From assembly GCA_023897205.1 (NCBI GenBank), contig JAHWDD010000002.1:1798001-1862000 (forward strand): DNA of 64,000 nt. The letters run 5' to 3'. This DNA is from Exophiala sp. HKRS030. Its lineage: Eukaryota; Ascomycota; Eurotiomycetes; Chaetothyriales; Herpotrichiellaceae. Positions within the stretch are counted from its first letter, which is position 1; each line of letters starts with the position of its first letter. Both the position numbers and the translations under genes were made by a program. Shown in pieces: positions 22,390-34,299 of this stretch. Below the pieces are notes generated by a model that worked only from the letters and a program-made list of their open reading frames with translations, had not been told where the DNA came from and ran no database searches.

Positions 22390-24133
22390 TCAAGTCGAGA
22401 CTCGAGAAAAGCGCAAACCAGTCTGAATATCACCGAATTTAGCGAACCACATGTCCTTGATGAAGGAACTTCTCGGCCTCCATGGCTGAAGGTTCGTTAG
22501 CACATGCTTTTTGTTCTGTTGACAAGGATTAAACTTACCCCTCGGTCACCGCCCTTTGGCAGCTCTGGCTCTGCAGCTTTGATATAAGTGCTGTTCAAAT
22601 TGAGGAATGGAACGTTCGAAATGACCTCCTTGTCGCCGACCTTGGGTACCACGGTCGTCAAACCCTTGTCACGCATGGTCTTGAGAATTCTGACCCAGAG
22701 CTGGGCCGTAGCATCAGCACCGAGTGTCCAGCTGGCGTTTGTGTACCCAAAGACAAAGGTAAAGTTGGGCAAATCTTGCATCATGGCGCCACGCCACGTG
22801 TATTTCTGACCGAGATGAACTGGCTCGTTGTCGACTGCGACAGTCGCGCCGCCACCAAACTGAATCTTCAGACCCGTAGCAGTAATAATGATATCGGCGT
22901 CGAGGGTCTGACCGGATTTGAGTTTGATGCCAGATTCGGTCACCATCTCGATGGTGTCCGTTGCAATGTCGGCTTTACCGGTCCGGAGGGCCGCGAAGAA
23001 GTCACCACCTGGTGACTTGGTCAGTTACCATGCACTTCAAGGACAATGGGCACACTCAAAGGGCGGCAACATACCTGGAGTAATACACATCCTCTGCTCC
23101 CACGGCTTATACTTGGGCACGAAGTGAGGGTCGAATGGAATGTTTGGCGGCAATTCCTTCTCGGTACCCTTGCGTAGTGTTTGAATCCCCTGCTTAGGGA
23201 AGAGACGGCAGAAGTTGAAGAAGAAGACCGACAACAGCATGAATCTGATGCGGATGAGTTTGTACGCCCAACTTTCCGGCAGAATTTTCTTGATGAATCG
23301 ATCGATAGGTTCGCTGAGAGGAAGTGGAAGGAAGTAGCCTGGACTCCGTTGCAACATGGTGATATGTTGGACCTTGTCGACCATGTTGGGTAAGATGGTG
23401 ACAGCCGTTGCTCCGCTGCCGATGACGACGACTTTTTTGTTGGTGTAGTCCAGATCGTCGGGCCAGAATTGTGGGTGGACCACGGTTCCCTTGAAGTTCT
23501 CAATGCCAGGGATCTTGCTCTGCAGGGGCGTCTTGTAGTCGTAATAGCCGGTACCGAGACAGATGTGGCGAGCGTAGAACCTCTTCTTTTCGGTTTCGTT
23601 GATGGTGACGTCGAGCTGCCATTGTTGATGTTCACTTGACCAGTTCATCTTGTCGACTTTGTGATGGTACAAGATGTGCTTGTCAATGCCATGACGAGCC
23701 GCCGTTTCCTTGACATACTTGAGGATCGAAGGCGCATCAGCGATGGAACGATCTTCCTTCCAGCTATAGATCTATGGTTAGGTATCTCACAAACAGAAAG
23801 AGCATGGAAATGCAATTCTCCTTGCAGGTCGTGACAGGAGAAAACTTACGGATCAAAAGCAAAGCCGAAGGTGTGAAGATCAGAATCAGATCTGATGCCA
23901 GGATACTTGAACAGGGACCAGGTGCCACCTATTTCATTGCGGCCTTCGAGAATAGCATAAGAATAGTCTGGTAGAGCCTCTTGGAGTCTATAGGCAGAGT
24001 TGATACCGCTGATGCCTGAGAGAGTGTCAGTAACGGGGAGGGCGATAGAGGCAAGTCTGAGATTTCATAGAACTCAAGCAGGAAGCTACATACCAGCTCC
24101 AATGATGAGAACGTCAAAGGTAGTGCCCGACAT
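22390..24133 (-). CDS. FAD-dependent monooxygenase with Baeyer-Villiger fingerprint
   Basis: Five exons: 24094-24133, 23850-24015, 23075-23763, 22539-23008 and 22390-22485, giving 486 residues with all phases consistent. The first splice completes the FAD dinucleotide motif (FDVLIIGAG then [10 protein letters not shown], residues about 6-24). The BVMO fingerprint FxGxxxHxxxWP is exact at about 159-170 ([12 protein letters not shown]). A second Rossmann motif ([11 protein letters not shown], about 180-190) would bind NADPH. The last splice yields [20 protein letters not shown], the usual C-terminus of this fungal subgroup. Such enzymes insert oxygen next to ketones or oxidise soft heteroatoms; the substrate is unknown. 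Hydrophobic residues around 225-245 ([15 protein letters not shown]) may contact a membrane. No other biosynthetic gene is adjacent. Confidence 0.85.
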
Positions 24134-24986
24134 GACGACTGGAGAGTTTCAGGATCCTTGTTTGAAACCAGAGGGCGATAGTGTTGTACGCAAGGAAGAT
24201 ATATATGACCGGCACAAGGTATGGATAGAAGAGACGAGTTCAAAAGGGCATCGAAAGATGCGAGTCAGAAAGTGAAACTGAGTCGTTGAGTCTGGCCTTC
24301 TTGCCTCGGCTCTGGCGCTACGTCGACGAAGGCAAGATACTGTACGTTTCGGTGGAGTCTCCAGATGGGGGTTTGGTGTGGCCGGGAGTCCTTTTCATAT
24401 GCTCACAGCTTACACTACAAGATAAAAGGAAACGAAGCACGGACGACTCGTACTGATTTGGATCGGACCACCGATATGCTGACTTCGCCGAGATGTCAGA
24501 AAGGTGATGCACTCCGTGCTCCCAAATGCTGGGACGCACTCGCGGAAGGCCTGACAGGAGGGAAAAGGGCTGAATGTGGTTCGCCAGGCGCCCCGAAGGA
24601 TTTTCCAACCGTTGAGCCCACCGCGCTTAATCGAGTCCACCAAAGACCCTCCATTCTCTTATCGTCTCCGGGGTAGATTTCTACTCCGTACAAAGAGTAC
24701 AGTCGATTCTCCGCAGTGACTCGTAAATTCTGTCAGCGTCAGAGTCTCACCGGATTCTGGCCTCACACCACACTGCTTGGATATCTTGTAGGCTCTCACA
24801 CCATTCGATAGCGCAGATAATTATTCGAAAAGCATACGGAGACGGGTACATAATATGGGTGAGTACACACGGTAGGAAATTGTCACGCTCTGGCCTGGCA
24901 GAAATCAGAGTGGTGGGTACGGGAAATTCTGGGCCTAATAAGCCCAAGTTGTCTCTCAGTCTTGCCTTGGGCATTAATGGTCATTA
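24134..24986. other. Intergenic, monooxygenase promoter side
   Basis: 853 bp between the monooxygenase start and the ERG19 stop. No gene recognised. One TACTCCGTA copy lies at 24682-24690. Confidence 0.45.
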
Positions 24987-26257
24987 TTACGAATCAACTG
25001 GCACAGGATTTCCGCTTGCATCGATCAAATGCTGATCAATCTTTTCTGGTCCTCCCCCGACGCCGGTACAAATGACTCGACTGACACCGGCCTTGAGGGT
25101 CATAAAAGTCTTTTGCTCTAGACTTCCGTATTCGTTCTTGCCGATAGCATCACCAAACTCCCCTTCCCACCCAGGTGTATTGGGCAGGATGTTTCTGAAG
25201 ACACCAGCGACCTGATGAGTGTGCTCCTCTAGGTAGTAAATTACCGCATTCGGACCGGCGTCGAAGGTGTAAGCAGCGACCAATTTCCCGGCCTTGCGGT
25301 TTGCGGTCTCGACAGCATTCATAGCTGCACGAGACACGTCGTTGAGGTAGTGGATAGGAGGCCACGAGTCCAAGCAGATGGCGTGGAACGAGTTGGAATC
25401 CTGCATCGTGATCCGGGCAAACGTCTCAAAATCCTTGTCGTGGATCGCTTTCTCGATCTCCTTCATTCTCCGCGGGACGATCTCGTTGAACCGTGCCGGT
25501 GCCAGTGTCGACGTCTCGACCGTAGTTTGCATCCCCGCGGTGGACGGCACGCCCTTCTTCTCTGCACTGACAACCAGCACCAACGCCCTCATCTCGGGCC
25601 AGTGGGATGCGGGTGCAACCTCTTCAGCAAGACTGTCGCTTCCGTCCTTGTTCGTGCCGGCCCTCCACGCGACATACCCTCCCATCAAACTTCTACAGGC
25701 GGAACCAGACCCCTGTCTCGCAATGACCGACAACTCCTCGGGCGACTGAGGCAGTTCGTAAAGGTTGGCGATCGCCCTGACCAGTGCCGCAAACCCTGCA
25801 GCACTGGAGGCCAGCCCCGCGGCCGTAGGGAAGTTGTTCGCCGAGACCAGTCGCAGAGTCAACTTGGACAGTTTAGGTAGAGAGTTGTCCTTGGACTCGA
25901 GCTGCTCTCGTAAAGACCGGAGGGACTTTAGGCATGCTTGTGTTCTTTTTGAAGATTCAATGTCCTCCTTTTCTCCGTTGAGTATGAGCGAGTCGGGCCC
26001 CGAGAACGACTCGGAGCATGAAGCGGTGGTGTGTGTTCGCAGTGACTTTTGCGACAGAGTGACAGACAAGGACGAATTCGTGGGCAGATTCAAAGCCACA
26101 TCTCGCTTTCCCCAGTACCTACAGCGAGGGTCGTCAGTAAGCTTCGTTCCATTGTCAACCCAGCAGGAGACTTTCTTCTCTGGCGTACCTACTTTATTAC
26201 AGCGATGTTGACCGGCGCCGTGGTGCTAGTACGGTAAATTTGAGGAGATCCCGACAT
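24987..26257 (-). CDS. ERG19: Diphosphomevalonate decarboxylase
   Basis: Two exons, 26193-26257 and 24987-26118, with a 74-bp gtaggt...tgtag intron, give 398 residues. The splice builds TAPVNIAVIKYWGKRDVALN, the conserved N-terminus of mevalonate diphosphate decarboxylase. The GHMP-kinase phosphate-binding loop follows (NNFPTAAGLASSAAGFAA, about 115-132). The catalytic-region segment AYTFDAGPNAVIYYL is present with its conserved Asp. The enzyme performs the ATP-dependent decarboxylation of mevalonate 5-diphosphate to isopentenyl diphosphate in the ergosterol/isoprenoid pathway, in the cytosol. The length matches yeast Erg19 (396 residues). The gene shares a 288-bp divergent promoter with cytochrome c haem lyase. 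Confidence 0.95.
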
Positions 26258-26545
26258 TTTGAGTGTCTCCAGAGAAGGTCGAGGAGGAGAAAACGTCGTT
26301 CTGCAAGATGTAGCATGTGGTGTATTTACTATATTACATGCAACGTAGAAACTTGTCGGAGAAAATGCGGGCAGATGGAAAAAGGTTTCTTTGGCCCGCT
26401 AAGAGGGAACTCGACTACGACTTACTCTACTAACTCTTATTACAGGCATCACCGGCGATATATTTCTCAGTCAACCACTTCCCCTTCCGCCCGAGCTCAA
26501 TCACTCGTTATCTTAGCTGTTGATACCGCATCTCATATATTCGCC
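26258..26545. promoter_or_regulatory. Divergent ERG19/CYC3 promoter region
   Basis: 288 bp between divergent starts, so both promoters must lie here. The CYC3 frame stays open through this region for 102 codons, but that extension is basic and low in coding character. Confidence 0.5.
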
Positions 26546-27493
26546 ATGGGTTGGTGGAAAGCAGATCCAGTTCCGGAGCCACCTCAACCGCATGCCTCTA
26601 CATTGACATCTTCCTCCATACCTCAGCCACCACCACCTACCTCGACATCAAGCGCCTCCTCCTCAGCATGCCCAGTCGACCCAAAGACGAGATCAATATG
26701 GCTTCAACAAGCCCAAGCACAAAAGAACTCTGCACAGTCTCAATTACCTCCCTCCCATCCTCCTCTCCCGCTTGATCATCCAAAACTCTCAACATCACCG
26801 TCACAACCACAACCACTTCCCCCTTCCAAAGAATGTTCATCCGACCGCATTTCTCAAAGTCCCTCCCCTCCGACCACCGCCTCTCCCTATAAAACATCTC
26901 GTCCACTTTCCCAAGACCGCGCCGTATCCTCCATCCCACGCTCCCAGACTGCCACAGACTCTTCCTCCCCGACGACGACGACACCCGCCAACGCCGAGAC
27001 CGAAACCGGCCGCCACTCGTCCGGCAACTGGATCTACCCTTCGGAGTCACAATTCTTCCATGCCGTCATGCGCAAGGAGACCCTGACGTCCTCCAACCCC
27101 GAAGACCTCCTCTCGAGCATCTCCCACATCATCCCCATCCACAACGCCGTCAACGAGCGGGCCTGGTCGCTCATCAAGGCATGGGAGTCGGACTCGTCCG
27201 AGGCCTGCGGCGGGCCCAAACTGCAGTCCTTTCGCGGGTTGGGCGCCGGTGCCCTCTCGCCCAAAGCCCGGGTGAAGTCGCTGATGGGCTACACCCAACC
27301 CTTTGACCGGCACGACTGGGTCGTCGAGCGTTGCGGCGGCGAGACCGTGGAGTACATCATCGACTTCTACCAGGGCAAGCAGGATCCCAACGGGAAGCCC
27401 AACAGTCTGAACTTCTACCTCGACGTGCGACCCAAACTCAACACCCTCGAAGGGTGTAAGATGAGAGCGGAACGGTTCGTGGGTTGGCGATGA
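26546..27493 (+). CDS. CYC3: Holocytochrome c synthase (cytochrome c haem lyase)
   Basis: One exon, 315 residues from MGWWKADPVPEP. The enzyme attaches haem to apocytochrome c in the mitochondrial intermembrane space. The conserved domain begins at about residue 150 (SGNWIYPSESQFFHAVMRKE) and continues through IPIHNAVNERAWSLIKAWE, GYTQPFDRHDWVVERCGG and YIIDFYQGKQ to LDVRPKLNTLEGCKMRAERF. Family signatures such as the HN of IHNAVNE and the HDW haem-contact region are present. A CP haem-regulatory-type dipeptide occurs at about residue 37 (SACPVDPKT). The segment from about 45 to 145 is Ser/Pro/Gln-rich and longer than in yeast. It could be the cyt c1-type paralogue; the sequence does not exclude that. 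Confidence 0.9.
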   Translation: MGWWKADPVPEPPQPHASTLTSSSIPQPPPPTSTSSASSSACPVDPKTRSIWLQQAQAQKNSAQSQLPPSHPPLPLDHPKLSTSPSQPQPLPPSKECSSDRISQSPSPPTTASPYKTSRPLSQDRAVSSIPRSQTATDSSSPTTTTPANAETETGRHSSGNWIYPSESQFFHAVMRKETLTSSNPEDLLSSISHIIPIHNAVNERAWSLIKAWESDSSEACGGPKLQSFRGLGAGALSPKARVKSLMGYTQPFDRHDWVVERCGGETVEYIIDFYQGKQDPNGKPNSLNFYLDVRPKLNTLEGCKMRAERFVGWR

Positions 27494-28374
27494 AACCCCC
27501 AAATTATCCCAAAATTCGAAAATTCTGTGTGGTCCCAGCCTCACAGTGTGTGTGTGTACAACAAAGAAGATCCATCTGATCCAAGGGAGCGAACCAGAGG
27601 AGGTTGAAAGACAGTTGTAGCAACATTAAATCATAATATTTTGTTCCGCTTGCATATGAGGGCAAAATCACTCAATCTGATGGCCAGGAAACAGAGGAGG
27701 AATGAGCCAAACTACTAGTTAATCTCCCCTATCTACACTCCATTTTTCTCTACCATTTTGCCTTGTCCATCTACTCTCCGTACATCCTCGAGGTACAAAG
27801 TATAGTTGTAGTATGAGTCAATTTCAATTATGGCCTATCATGGAATCCTACTTGAAGAACTGTGTACAATCCCTACTTCAAGCCTGTTCAAGAAAACCCG
27901 GTTGTCCCTAGGTATTTGCCTTTGTCTTCTAACCCATCGTCTGCACAAGAATTCAGGGAGCAAGATGGACCTGGCAGAAAAAACGAATGAAAAAAGTAAT
28001 TGGCCTTGTGAATTTGCCTCCTTCTTTGTCCCCATAAATACTTGGTTCACTTCCAATGCAACGCCGAATGTGGGATGCAAATGATCGCTGTGCTGCGTCC
28101 ATTGCGTCTGCAGAAAGATTTGAAATAAATGATAGGTAATTTAACGATGGGCAATGGCCGTTCCGGGTCGTAAAAAGTGCAAGGTGTTTCAATCATACCA
28201 CCCATTAACAAAGGAAATTCGTATCGGCATAATCTTCTGAAAGTTCTGATGCGATCTGTGCGTGAGCTTTTCTGGAGGATTTGTCCATGTTGCTGAACCC
28301 CAGGCATCATCTTTGACTGAATAAGGAGATGTGAGTCTGGCATCTGGCCTCTTGAGGAAACCCCATTCCTGCTC
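27494..28374. other. Convergent intergenic region, nothing recognised
   Basis: 881 bp between the stops of CYC3 and STS1. Short frames on both strands lack family features. A short (tg)n run lies near 27546-27556. Confidence 0.5.
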
Positions 28375-29333
28375 TTACCAATTGCCAGTTCGAACAGCTG
28401 ACTGCTCCGTCCCGTATGTGTTGGAAAATAACTGCTGTCGAATGCTTTGCGGTTGGGTTGGCTGGGGTGTTGGCTTCAGCCAGCCGAGAGCATCGACAAG
28501 AGCTTCGTAGGCCTCTCGTAGTCGACCACCACTCTTGTCATTGTGTGCCCTCAACTTCACTTCCCAACCATTGTACTGGAGTTGAATTCCACCTCCTCTT
28601 TTGCTGGCTTCCTTGATAACGGCAGCCCACGCTTTTGAGATTTCCTCATAGGCATTCTGCTTGGCGAGATTGTATGATGGATTATCCCACTCTGGAAGGT
28701 CATGGATGATATTTGTGACGCCGTGCAGATAGTCGAGCGAAACTGACGATTGCTGCTCATTCGGAGGCAGAAACTGTGGAGTAAAATCGGTCAGAGCCTC
28801 GAGGAGATCGTGCCATTGAGGACGAACTCGGTCATATGCGTAGTCAGATCGTGGATTTGGGCCCAGTGGGAACGATTGCATCAATCGATCGTAGTATTGT
28901 CGAAGAACTTGCAGGGTGCTCTGGATACTTGGTCGAGGGCTGACTTGGACGATATCCTCTCGCAAGCCAGGGTTCCGGTCACATAGAGTTTTCAATACAG
29001 ATCTCAGCGAATCTTTATCCAGTGTCTCTAGGAGTCTGTCCACCGACAACGGCCGTCCTGCCAGGTTCGATCGGACTCGCTTTCTGGTCGAAGGAGTTGC
29101 AGGCTGTGGAAGTCGAGCATTGGGAATGGAAGGGGATGTTGTCATTTCATCATCCCGGTCTGGGGAGGGAGAAGCTTTCCGTTTTCTCGAGGGTGCGGTG
29201 CCTGACACTGAGGTGGCGGTTAGTCTCTGGAAAATTGTGTTGTGGGAGGTTACGACTCACTTGATCTTCCAGGGGAGAGACGGGTGTGTTCGTGGAAATG
29301 AGGGGGAATCGGCGGCGTAGCCAGACTGTTCAT
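28375..29333 (-). CDS. STS1: Nuclear proteasome tether Sts1/Cut8
   Basis: Two exons, 29261-29333 and 28375-29207, with a 53-bp gtgagt...ctcag intron, give 301 residues. The spliced N-terminus reads MNSLATPPIPPHFHEHTRLSPGRSM-type sequence, conserved in filamentous Sts1 proteins, followed by a basic NLS-like stretch (PSRKRKASPSPDRDDE; STRKRVRSN). The Cut8 domain follows (about 75-270): LLETLDKDSLRSVLKTLCDR, then the helical bundle with ALTDFTPQFLPPNEQQ and DLPEWDNPSYNLAKQNAYEE. Sts1/Cut8 tethers 26S proteasomes at the nuclear envelope and is itself short-lived. The splice creates the second Met codon across the junction, and translation could start there only in the spliced message. Confidence 0.9.
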
Positions 29334-30385
29334 GATGGCTGTTGATGCCGATGAGACGGAGGGTGTGTCTGGGTTCCAATGCGGTAGAGGGTTGTTGGTG
29401 GTCGATGGTTGTTGCTACGAAAGAGGGAATGGGAGAGGCCTGAAGTGACTGAGGTGGAAGGGACAGTCACGGGCAGTCAGTCTTTGTATCCACCAGGCAG
29501 TCCAAGCGGTGAGGTCGGGCCTTCGGTGGTGATGGAGATGCAATTGTGTTGTGTGTGTGTGAGAGATGGAAAGTCGGGTATGCTGGGTTAAGTTAGTGGA
29601 GGAGGGAGTGGAGGAGGCACTGCGCCTGGAGTGGGAAAGAAGGCAGAGGCACAGTGAATGTCGGATGTGCTTTGCTGGCTCTGGTGGCTCCCTTGGGCCC
29701 GTGTTCTGGTGTATTAGGTATGGTTCCAGCTATGGTTCACCAGGTGTCCACTAAGGATGTTTCTACAAGCCTCACTAAAGTAGCCTCGACCAGCCTGATT
29801 TGCCCGCTGCCAGCTGTCACCGTCTACTTCATCCAGAGGCTTTTGCTGCCCAATCCCAGACATGATTTCATGCCGTTTCTCATTCTTCCATGCGAGAATG
29901 TGCTCACTACCGCGGGCCAATGCAGCGGTCCACTGGTGCTGACTGCCTTGTCTACAACCGACAACGAGAACTGGGGGGACGGAAATGACAAATGACTTCA
30001 CCAGGGACTACGGATACTGATACTTGTTACTAGCGATCAAGGTCAAGGTACTCATATTGATAACGATTTACTCGTTCAAAGTTCGGGTTCTCATGCAGCT
30101 TTTCGCCGCTGCAAGGCAAAACATAATTTAATATTGGATGTTCGACAAGACTGGCTTTAACCTCAGATCCGGAATACATCCAAAACAAGATGCATTGCAA
30201 GGTCTGTGGTGCGACGCCGATCTAGGCAAAACTGGCCCCTAAGATCATCCTTAGGTTCCAGAAAATGCAGCTCTAGTTGTCGTGTCGTCAAAAAGAAGCA
30301 TGGGTATCATCATACATAATAGACCCTCCCACACATGACTGCGCGATGAGAGGGAGGAGGGGGTCGTCTCGAGTGATCATCCAGT
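29334..30385. other. Intergenic, STS1 upstream region
   Basis: 1052 bp between the STS1 start and the MTR4 stop. I see no gene; frames at 29409-29995 on the plus strand are short and unlike protein families. It should hold the STS1 promoter and the MTR4 terminator. Confidence 0.45.
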
Positions 30386-33300
30386 CTAGAGATACAATGA
30401 CTGGGCTGCCACGATATCTCTTCTTACCTTGGTCAAAGCCTCCTCAAACTTCTTTTCCAACTCTTCGCTCCCCATGACTTTCGACGCCTCGGCCATTTGG
30501 CGAAGGGCTTCTTCCAATCGGCGGAACACTCGAATCAAGCTGCCTTCGTAGACGTCGGTCATTTTGCTGTATAAGCGTCAGCAATATCCTGCTTATTTAT
30601 TGTACCAAACTTACCATATCTCGCCAAACGACTTTCCCTTCGCCCAGGCATACATGACCGGCATAAGCTGCCACTTGAAACTCTGTACGTACTCTTCTTC
30701 GTTGACCGCGAGTTTGGATTCGATGGACACTTTGGCAATGACTCTCGCTTGTCTCTGGATCTCTCTGAGTGGCCTGGCAAGATCCTCTGTCAATGCAGGA
30801 GGCTCATTAACCTTCTCCTCAAAGACAAAACAACTCATGATAGCGGCACATAGCTCTGGAGTCATATCGTTGAAGAAACGATTGAAAAGCAGCTCACTAA
30901 GCATCAATTCGTCACCTGTACTGATTTCGCAGGCGACCCGAGCCTTGAGCTGAACGACCTCGTCTTCGTTGATAAACTGCAACCGACGCAGTACTCGCTT
31001 GCGGCATTTCAATTCCTCGAGCTGCATGATGGCGTGGGCATCTTGGATCTGCTTTTTCAAAGCCCGAATTTTGTTCTGCAAGGCCACCTTTTCGGCATAC
31101 TGATTGTACAGTCCTTCCAGTCGTGGAGAATTGTGCAACGGGTTCGCAACCAGTCTTGATTCCATAATCTCGATCTTGCGAAGAAGCTCCTTGAACGAGT
31201 TGTCGGTGATCTTCATATTCTCGATTGGGTCTAGGACAGAGAGCCCATCGGGAAAGCGTCTCTGGACTTCTTGCAACGCCTTCTGCACCTTTTTCTTCTC
31301 ATCTGAGATTGTCATGTCGGCTGGGGGAAAGATGCGAATATGAGAGATTTTCTGGACGCATTTCAGCAGGACAGGGACAACTTCAACTTTGGACTTCTCT
31401 CCAGGCTGTGCAGGCCGGATACCAGCCGGAAGAGACTGAAAGGTCTTGGTGGTTGGTGTTGAACCCTCGCCACATTCAAGAGCGACATCGAGGATCCATT
31501 CTTCTTGTGGCGTTACTTTCTCGTTGGACCTTCCGGTGCTTCGGCGTGCGAAGTTGATCACAGCTCCCCAGCCAAAATCATGCTCACCGTCCTTGATGTA
31601 CACCAATCGACCTGGTTGCATAAAAGGCAAAGAATAATTAGGATGAATGATGACATTGCGCATGTCCTCAGCATAGACATCAAGCTGCTTCCTCAAGTCG
31701 TAGTACGCTCGTATCGAGCTCTCGTCCTCAATCACCATGGCTGATTTGTCTGCTTCAAGGTGCTGCAGTTCTCTTTCCAACCCACTCACGCTGGCAGTAT
31801 TCTGAAATTGATGAAAGCATTTTTCCAGCATGAACTCGGGTGATATGCCCTCCGTTCTCAGCAAATTGAGGATCATATTGTAGCCGAGATAAAATGCTGA
31901 ATTCAATTTATCCTGCTCGCCTCGCACGATGTCCTTTGCAACACCGGGGTCCATCTGCTCATTAATCATCATGATGACAATCCCACGTTCGTCGAGACCA
32001 CGACGACCAGCACGCCCGGACATCTGAATGAACTCGGATGGTGTCACCCATCGTTGAGAGTAACCGTCAAATTTGCGAACACTGGTAAACACCACGGTCT
32101 TTGCAGGCATATTCAGTCCAATGGAAAATGTTTCGGTTGCAAACAACACCTTGATCAACCCTTCTTGGAAGAGAATTTCGATGGTTTCCTTGAGAATTGG
32201 GAGCAAACCTGAATGGTGGATGCCGATACCTCGTCTCAAGAGTGGGAGTAGATGCTGGATTTGAGGCAGATTCTTGTCGTCCGGAGATAGCATTTCCAAG
32301 GCACTTTCGAAGACCTTAGATACCATGGCCTTTTCAGAATCCTCATTGAAGGACATTGTGCTCATTTGAATGGCATATGCCTCGCAATCTCGTTTACTGA
32401 AGCTGAAGACGATGACAGGATTGTAGTTCTTCGTCATGATCATACGGACAATCTTGTAAATATCGGAGGGACCCTTAGTGCCTCCTTTATTCAAGCGCTT
32501 GTCTTTGCCTTTTCCTTTCCGACGCGCCATAGCATTAGAAGGGTCGTCTCCTTGTTTATCGGCAATCGAACTCATGGCCTTCTGGAAGTTGTCCTCCCGA
32601 AATACACCCTTTTCATCCACAATCAGATGAATTCCATCCGCACCGGCTGGGAAGAAGTAATGTTGTAATGGAGTCGGTCTGAAGTCAGTGTAGACCACAT
32701 GACAAGGCTGGTTGTGAATCTTGGTGATCCATTCAGCGAATTGCATAGCATTGGGAATCGTCGCGGACAGAAACACATAGCGAACCTTGTCAGGTAGCAG
32801 AATGATAGTTTCTTCCCATACTACACCTCTGGTTTTATCTCGCAGATAGTGAATCTCATCAAAGACGACCCATCCGACCTCACGCATGATCTCCGAGCCT
32901 CTGTAAAGCATGGATCGCAAAATCTCAGTAGTCATGACCAGAACAGTGGCTGTTGGGTTAATGGTGACATCTCCGGTCATCAAACCAACATCACCAAAAT
33001 CGGCTTGGAATTCTCTATACTTTTGATTGCTCAGGGCTTTGATGGGGCTGGTGTAGATGACTCGCTGGTTGTTTTTCAGACACTGTGCAATTGCATATTC
33101 CGCGACCACTGTTTTGCCTGCGCTAGTATGTGCTGAGACCAGTACACTTTCATTGCGTTCAATGGAAGCGATAGCAACTTGTTGGAAGGGATCAAGTTGG
33201 AATTTCCATGTTCGAGCAGGTTCGGCGGGCGGCTTATGTTGGTTGATAGGAACGTAGTCATAATCTGGCGGTAGCGCGACTTGATGTCGAACCTGATGGT

Positions 33301-33655
33301 GTAAAAGGATCTTGTCTGCATCTTTCGAGGCTTGGAGGCCGGCGATGGCGTCAACCTCTCTGGACTGCTCGGTCTCAAAAGTATCAGTGACGACAGGCTC
33401 GGGCTCGTCATCTGTTCGCATACGCTTGTTATCGGGTTCACCGTCCTCTACGGCCTCGGCATCATTCATGTCAGGAGCAGGCGATGTCTCACTCTTAGAG
33501 GCGGCATTGGCCATTTCAACGTCGGCCGCATCTTTGAGTTCGCCGTCAGCTTGTCGCTTTCGTCGTCTTTCTTTCCTGGACTGTGTGTTCGCTGGGCTAC
33601 CTGTCGGCTGTGCAGCGGACGGATTGTCATCAAATACATCGAACAGCTCCTCCAT
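30386..33655 (-). CDS. MTR4: ATP-dependent RNA helicase Mtr4/Dob1 (Ski2-like)
   Basis: Two exons, 30615-33655 and 30386-30566, with a 48-bp gtaagt...acag intron, give 1073 residues. Mtr4 is the exosome-associated 3'-5' helicase of the TRAMP complex in the nucleus. Visible motifs are Q-motif/[15 protein letters not shown], motif [19 protein letters not shown]-type motif [13 protein letters not shown], motif III SATIPN, motif [19 protein letters not shown] and motif [17 protein letters not shown]. The arch/KOW insertion follows. The last exon supplies the conserved end [20 protein letters not shown]...[13 protein letters not shown]. The start at [10 protein letters not shown] is chosen because it is the family N-terminus; the frame is open for 102 further upstream codons that overlap the divergent promoter. 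Confidence 0.96.
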
Positions 33656-33963
33656 ACTGGTAGAAGTTCCCAAGACGCCTTTAGAATCGTGGGAAGGAGG
33701 ATTGAGAAAAAAATGTCGGCTGAGGGCAGCGCAGTGAGAGAAAGACTTTTGGCAGCGGAGGAAATTCCAGGTATGAAAACTAATGGGGAAGTTATGCCGA
33801 TCTGCGCCAAGGCTTCGAGCTGCTGCTACTTCAATGAACGGAGTGGACTGACACCACTCTTCACGATCTTTAAGCTGCTCAACAAGACCGAAGCTGTGCG
33901 CGTACTCTATTTCAAAGGTCAGTTCGCACAATCTAGCTTCGGACCTACTTGCTGATCCCACAG
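33656..33963. promoter_or_regulatory. Divergent MTR4/COX8 promoter region
   Basis: 308 bp between divergent starts, so both promoters are here. No distinct element recognised. Confidence 0.5.
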
Positions 33964-34299
33964 ATGAACGCTCAATCCCTCCTCCGCGCCAGAATGGCTT
34001 CTCAGACCGTCGCCCGCCGCGGCTTCTCGACCACCCGACCTCGATTCGACAGTCCTTTCCACTACCCAGAGGGCCCTAGAAGTGGTTTACCGTTCAACCC
34101 CAAGACAAAATTCTTCTGGCTGAGGTACTGGACATTCATGAGTACGTTCTACCACCAAATGCACGTAGACTTTGGACTAAGAATTGCGCAGCTGTCGGAT
34201 TTGGCGTTCCCTTTGGCATGGCCGGTATGTATATTGTTCCGGCATCACATCTACGACGTACTGATGAGATGGATAGTCTGGCACACGTACAAAGTCTAA
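33964..34299 (+). CDS. COX8: Cytochrome c oxidase subunit VIIc/VIII
   Basis: Three exons, 33964-34141, 34192-34224 and 34277-34299, with introns of 50 and 52 bp, give 77 residues. The spliced protein has a presequence ([20 protein letters not shown]) and the conserved [18 protein letters not shown], followed by a single membrane helix assembled across exons ([25 protein letters not shown]). That is the yeast Cox8/mammalian COX7C family, a nuclear-encoded structural subunit of complex IV. All junction phases agree. An alternative initiator is the downstream MASQTVARR, which would shorten the presequence by ten residues. Confidence 0.9.
   Translation: MNAQSLLRARMASQTVARRGFSTTRPRFDSPFHYPEGPRSGLPFNPKTKFFWLRYWTFMSTFYHQMHVDFGLRIAQLSDLAFPLAWPVCILFRHHIYDVLMRWIVWHTYKV

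Noticed and set aside
26240..26545. N-terminal extension of cytochrome c haem lyase by 102 codons
   Set aside because: It runs through the ERG19/CYC3 promoter region and is basic and low in coding character; homologues begin at MGWW.
30386..30440. Apparent 2-nt deletion at the end of MTR4
   Set aside because: A first reading suggested a frameshift in the final codons. Recounting the bases shows the conserved end [13 protein letters not shown] is intact.
33656..33961. N-terminal extension of MTR4 by 102 codons
   Set aside because: The frame is open but crosses the short divergent promoter with COX8 and does not resemble Mtr4 N-termini, which begin at MEELFDVF.
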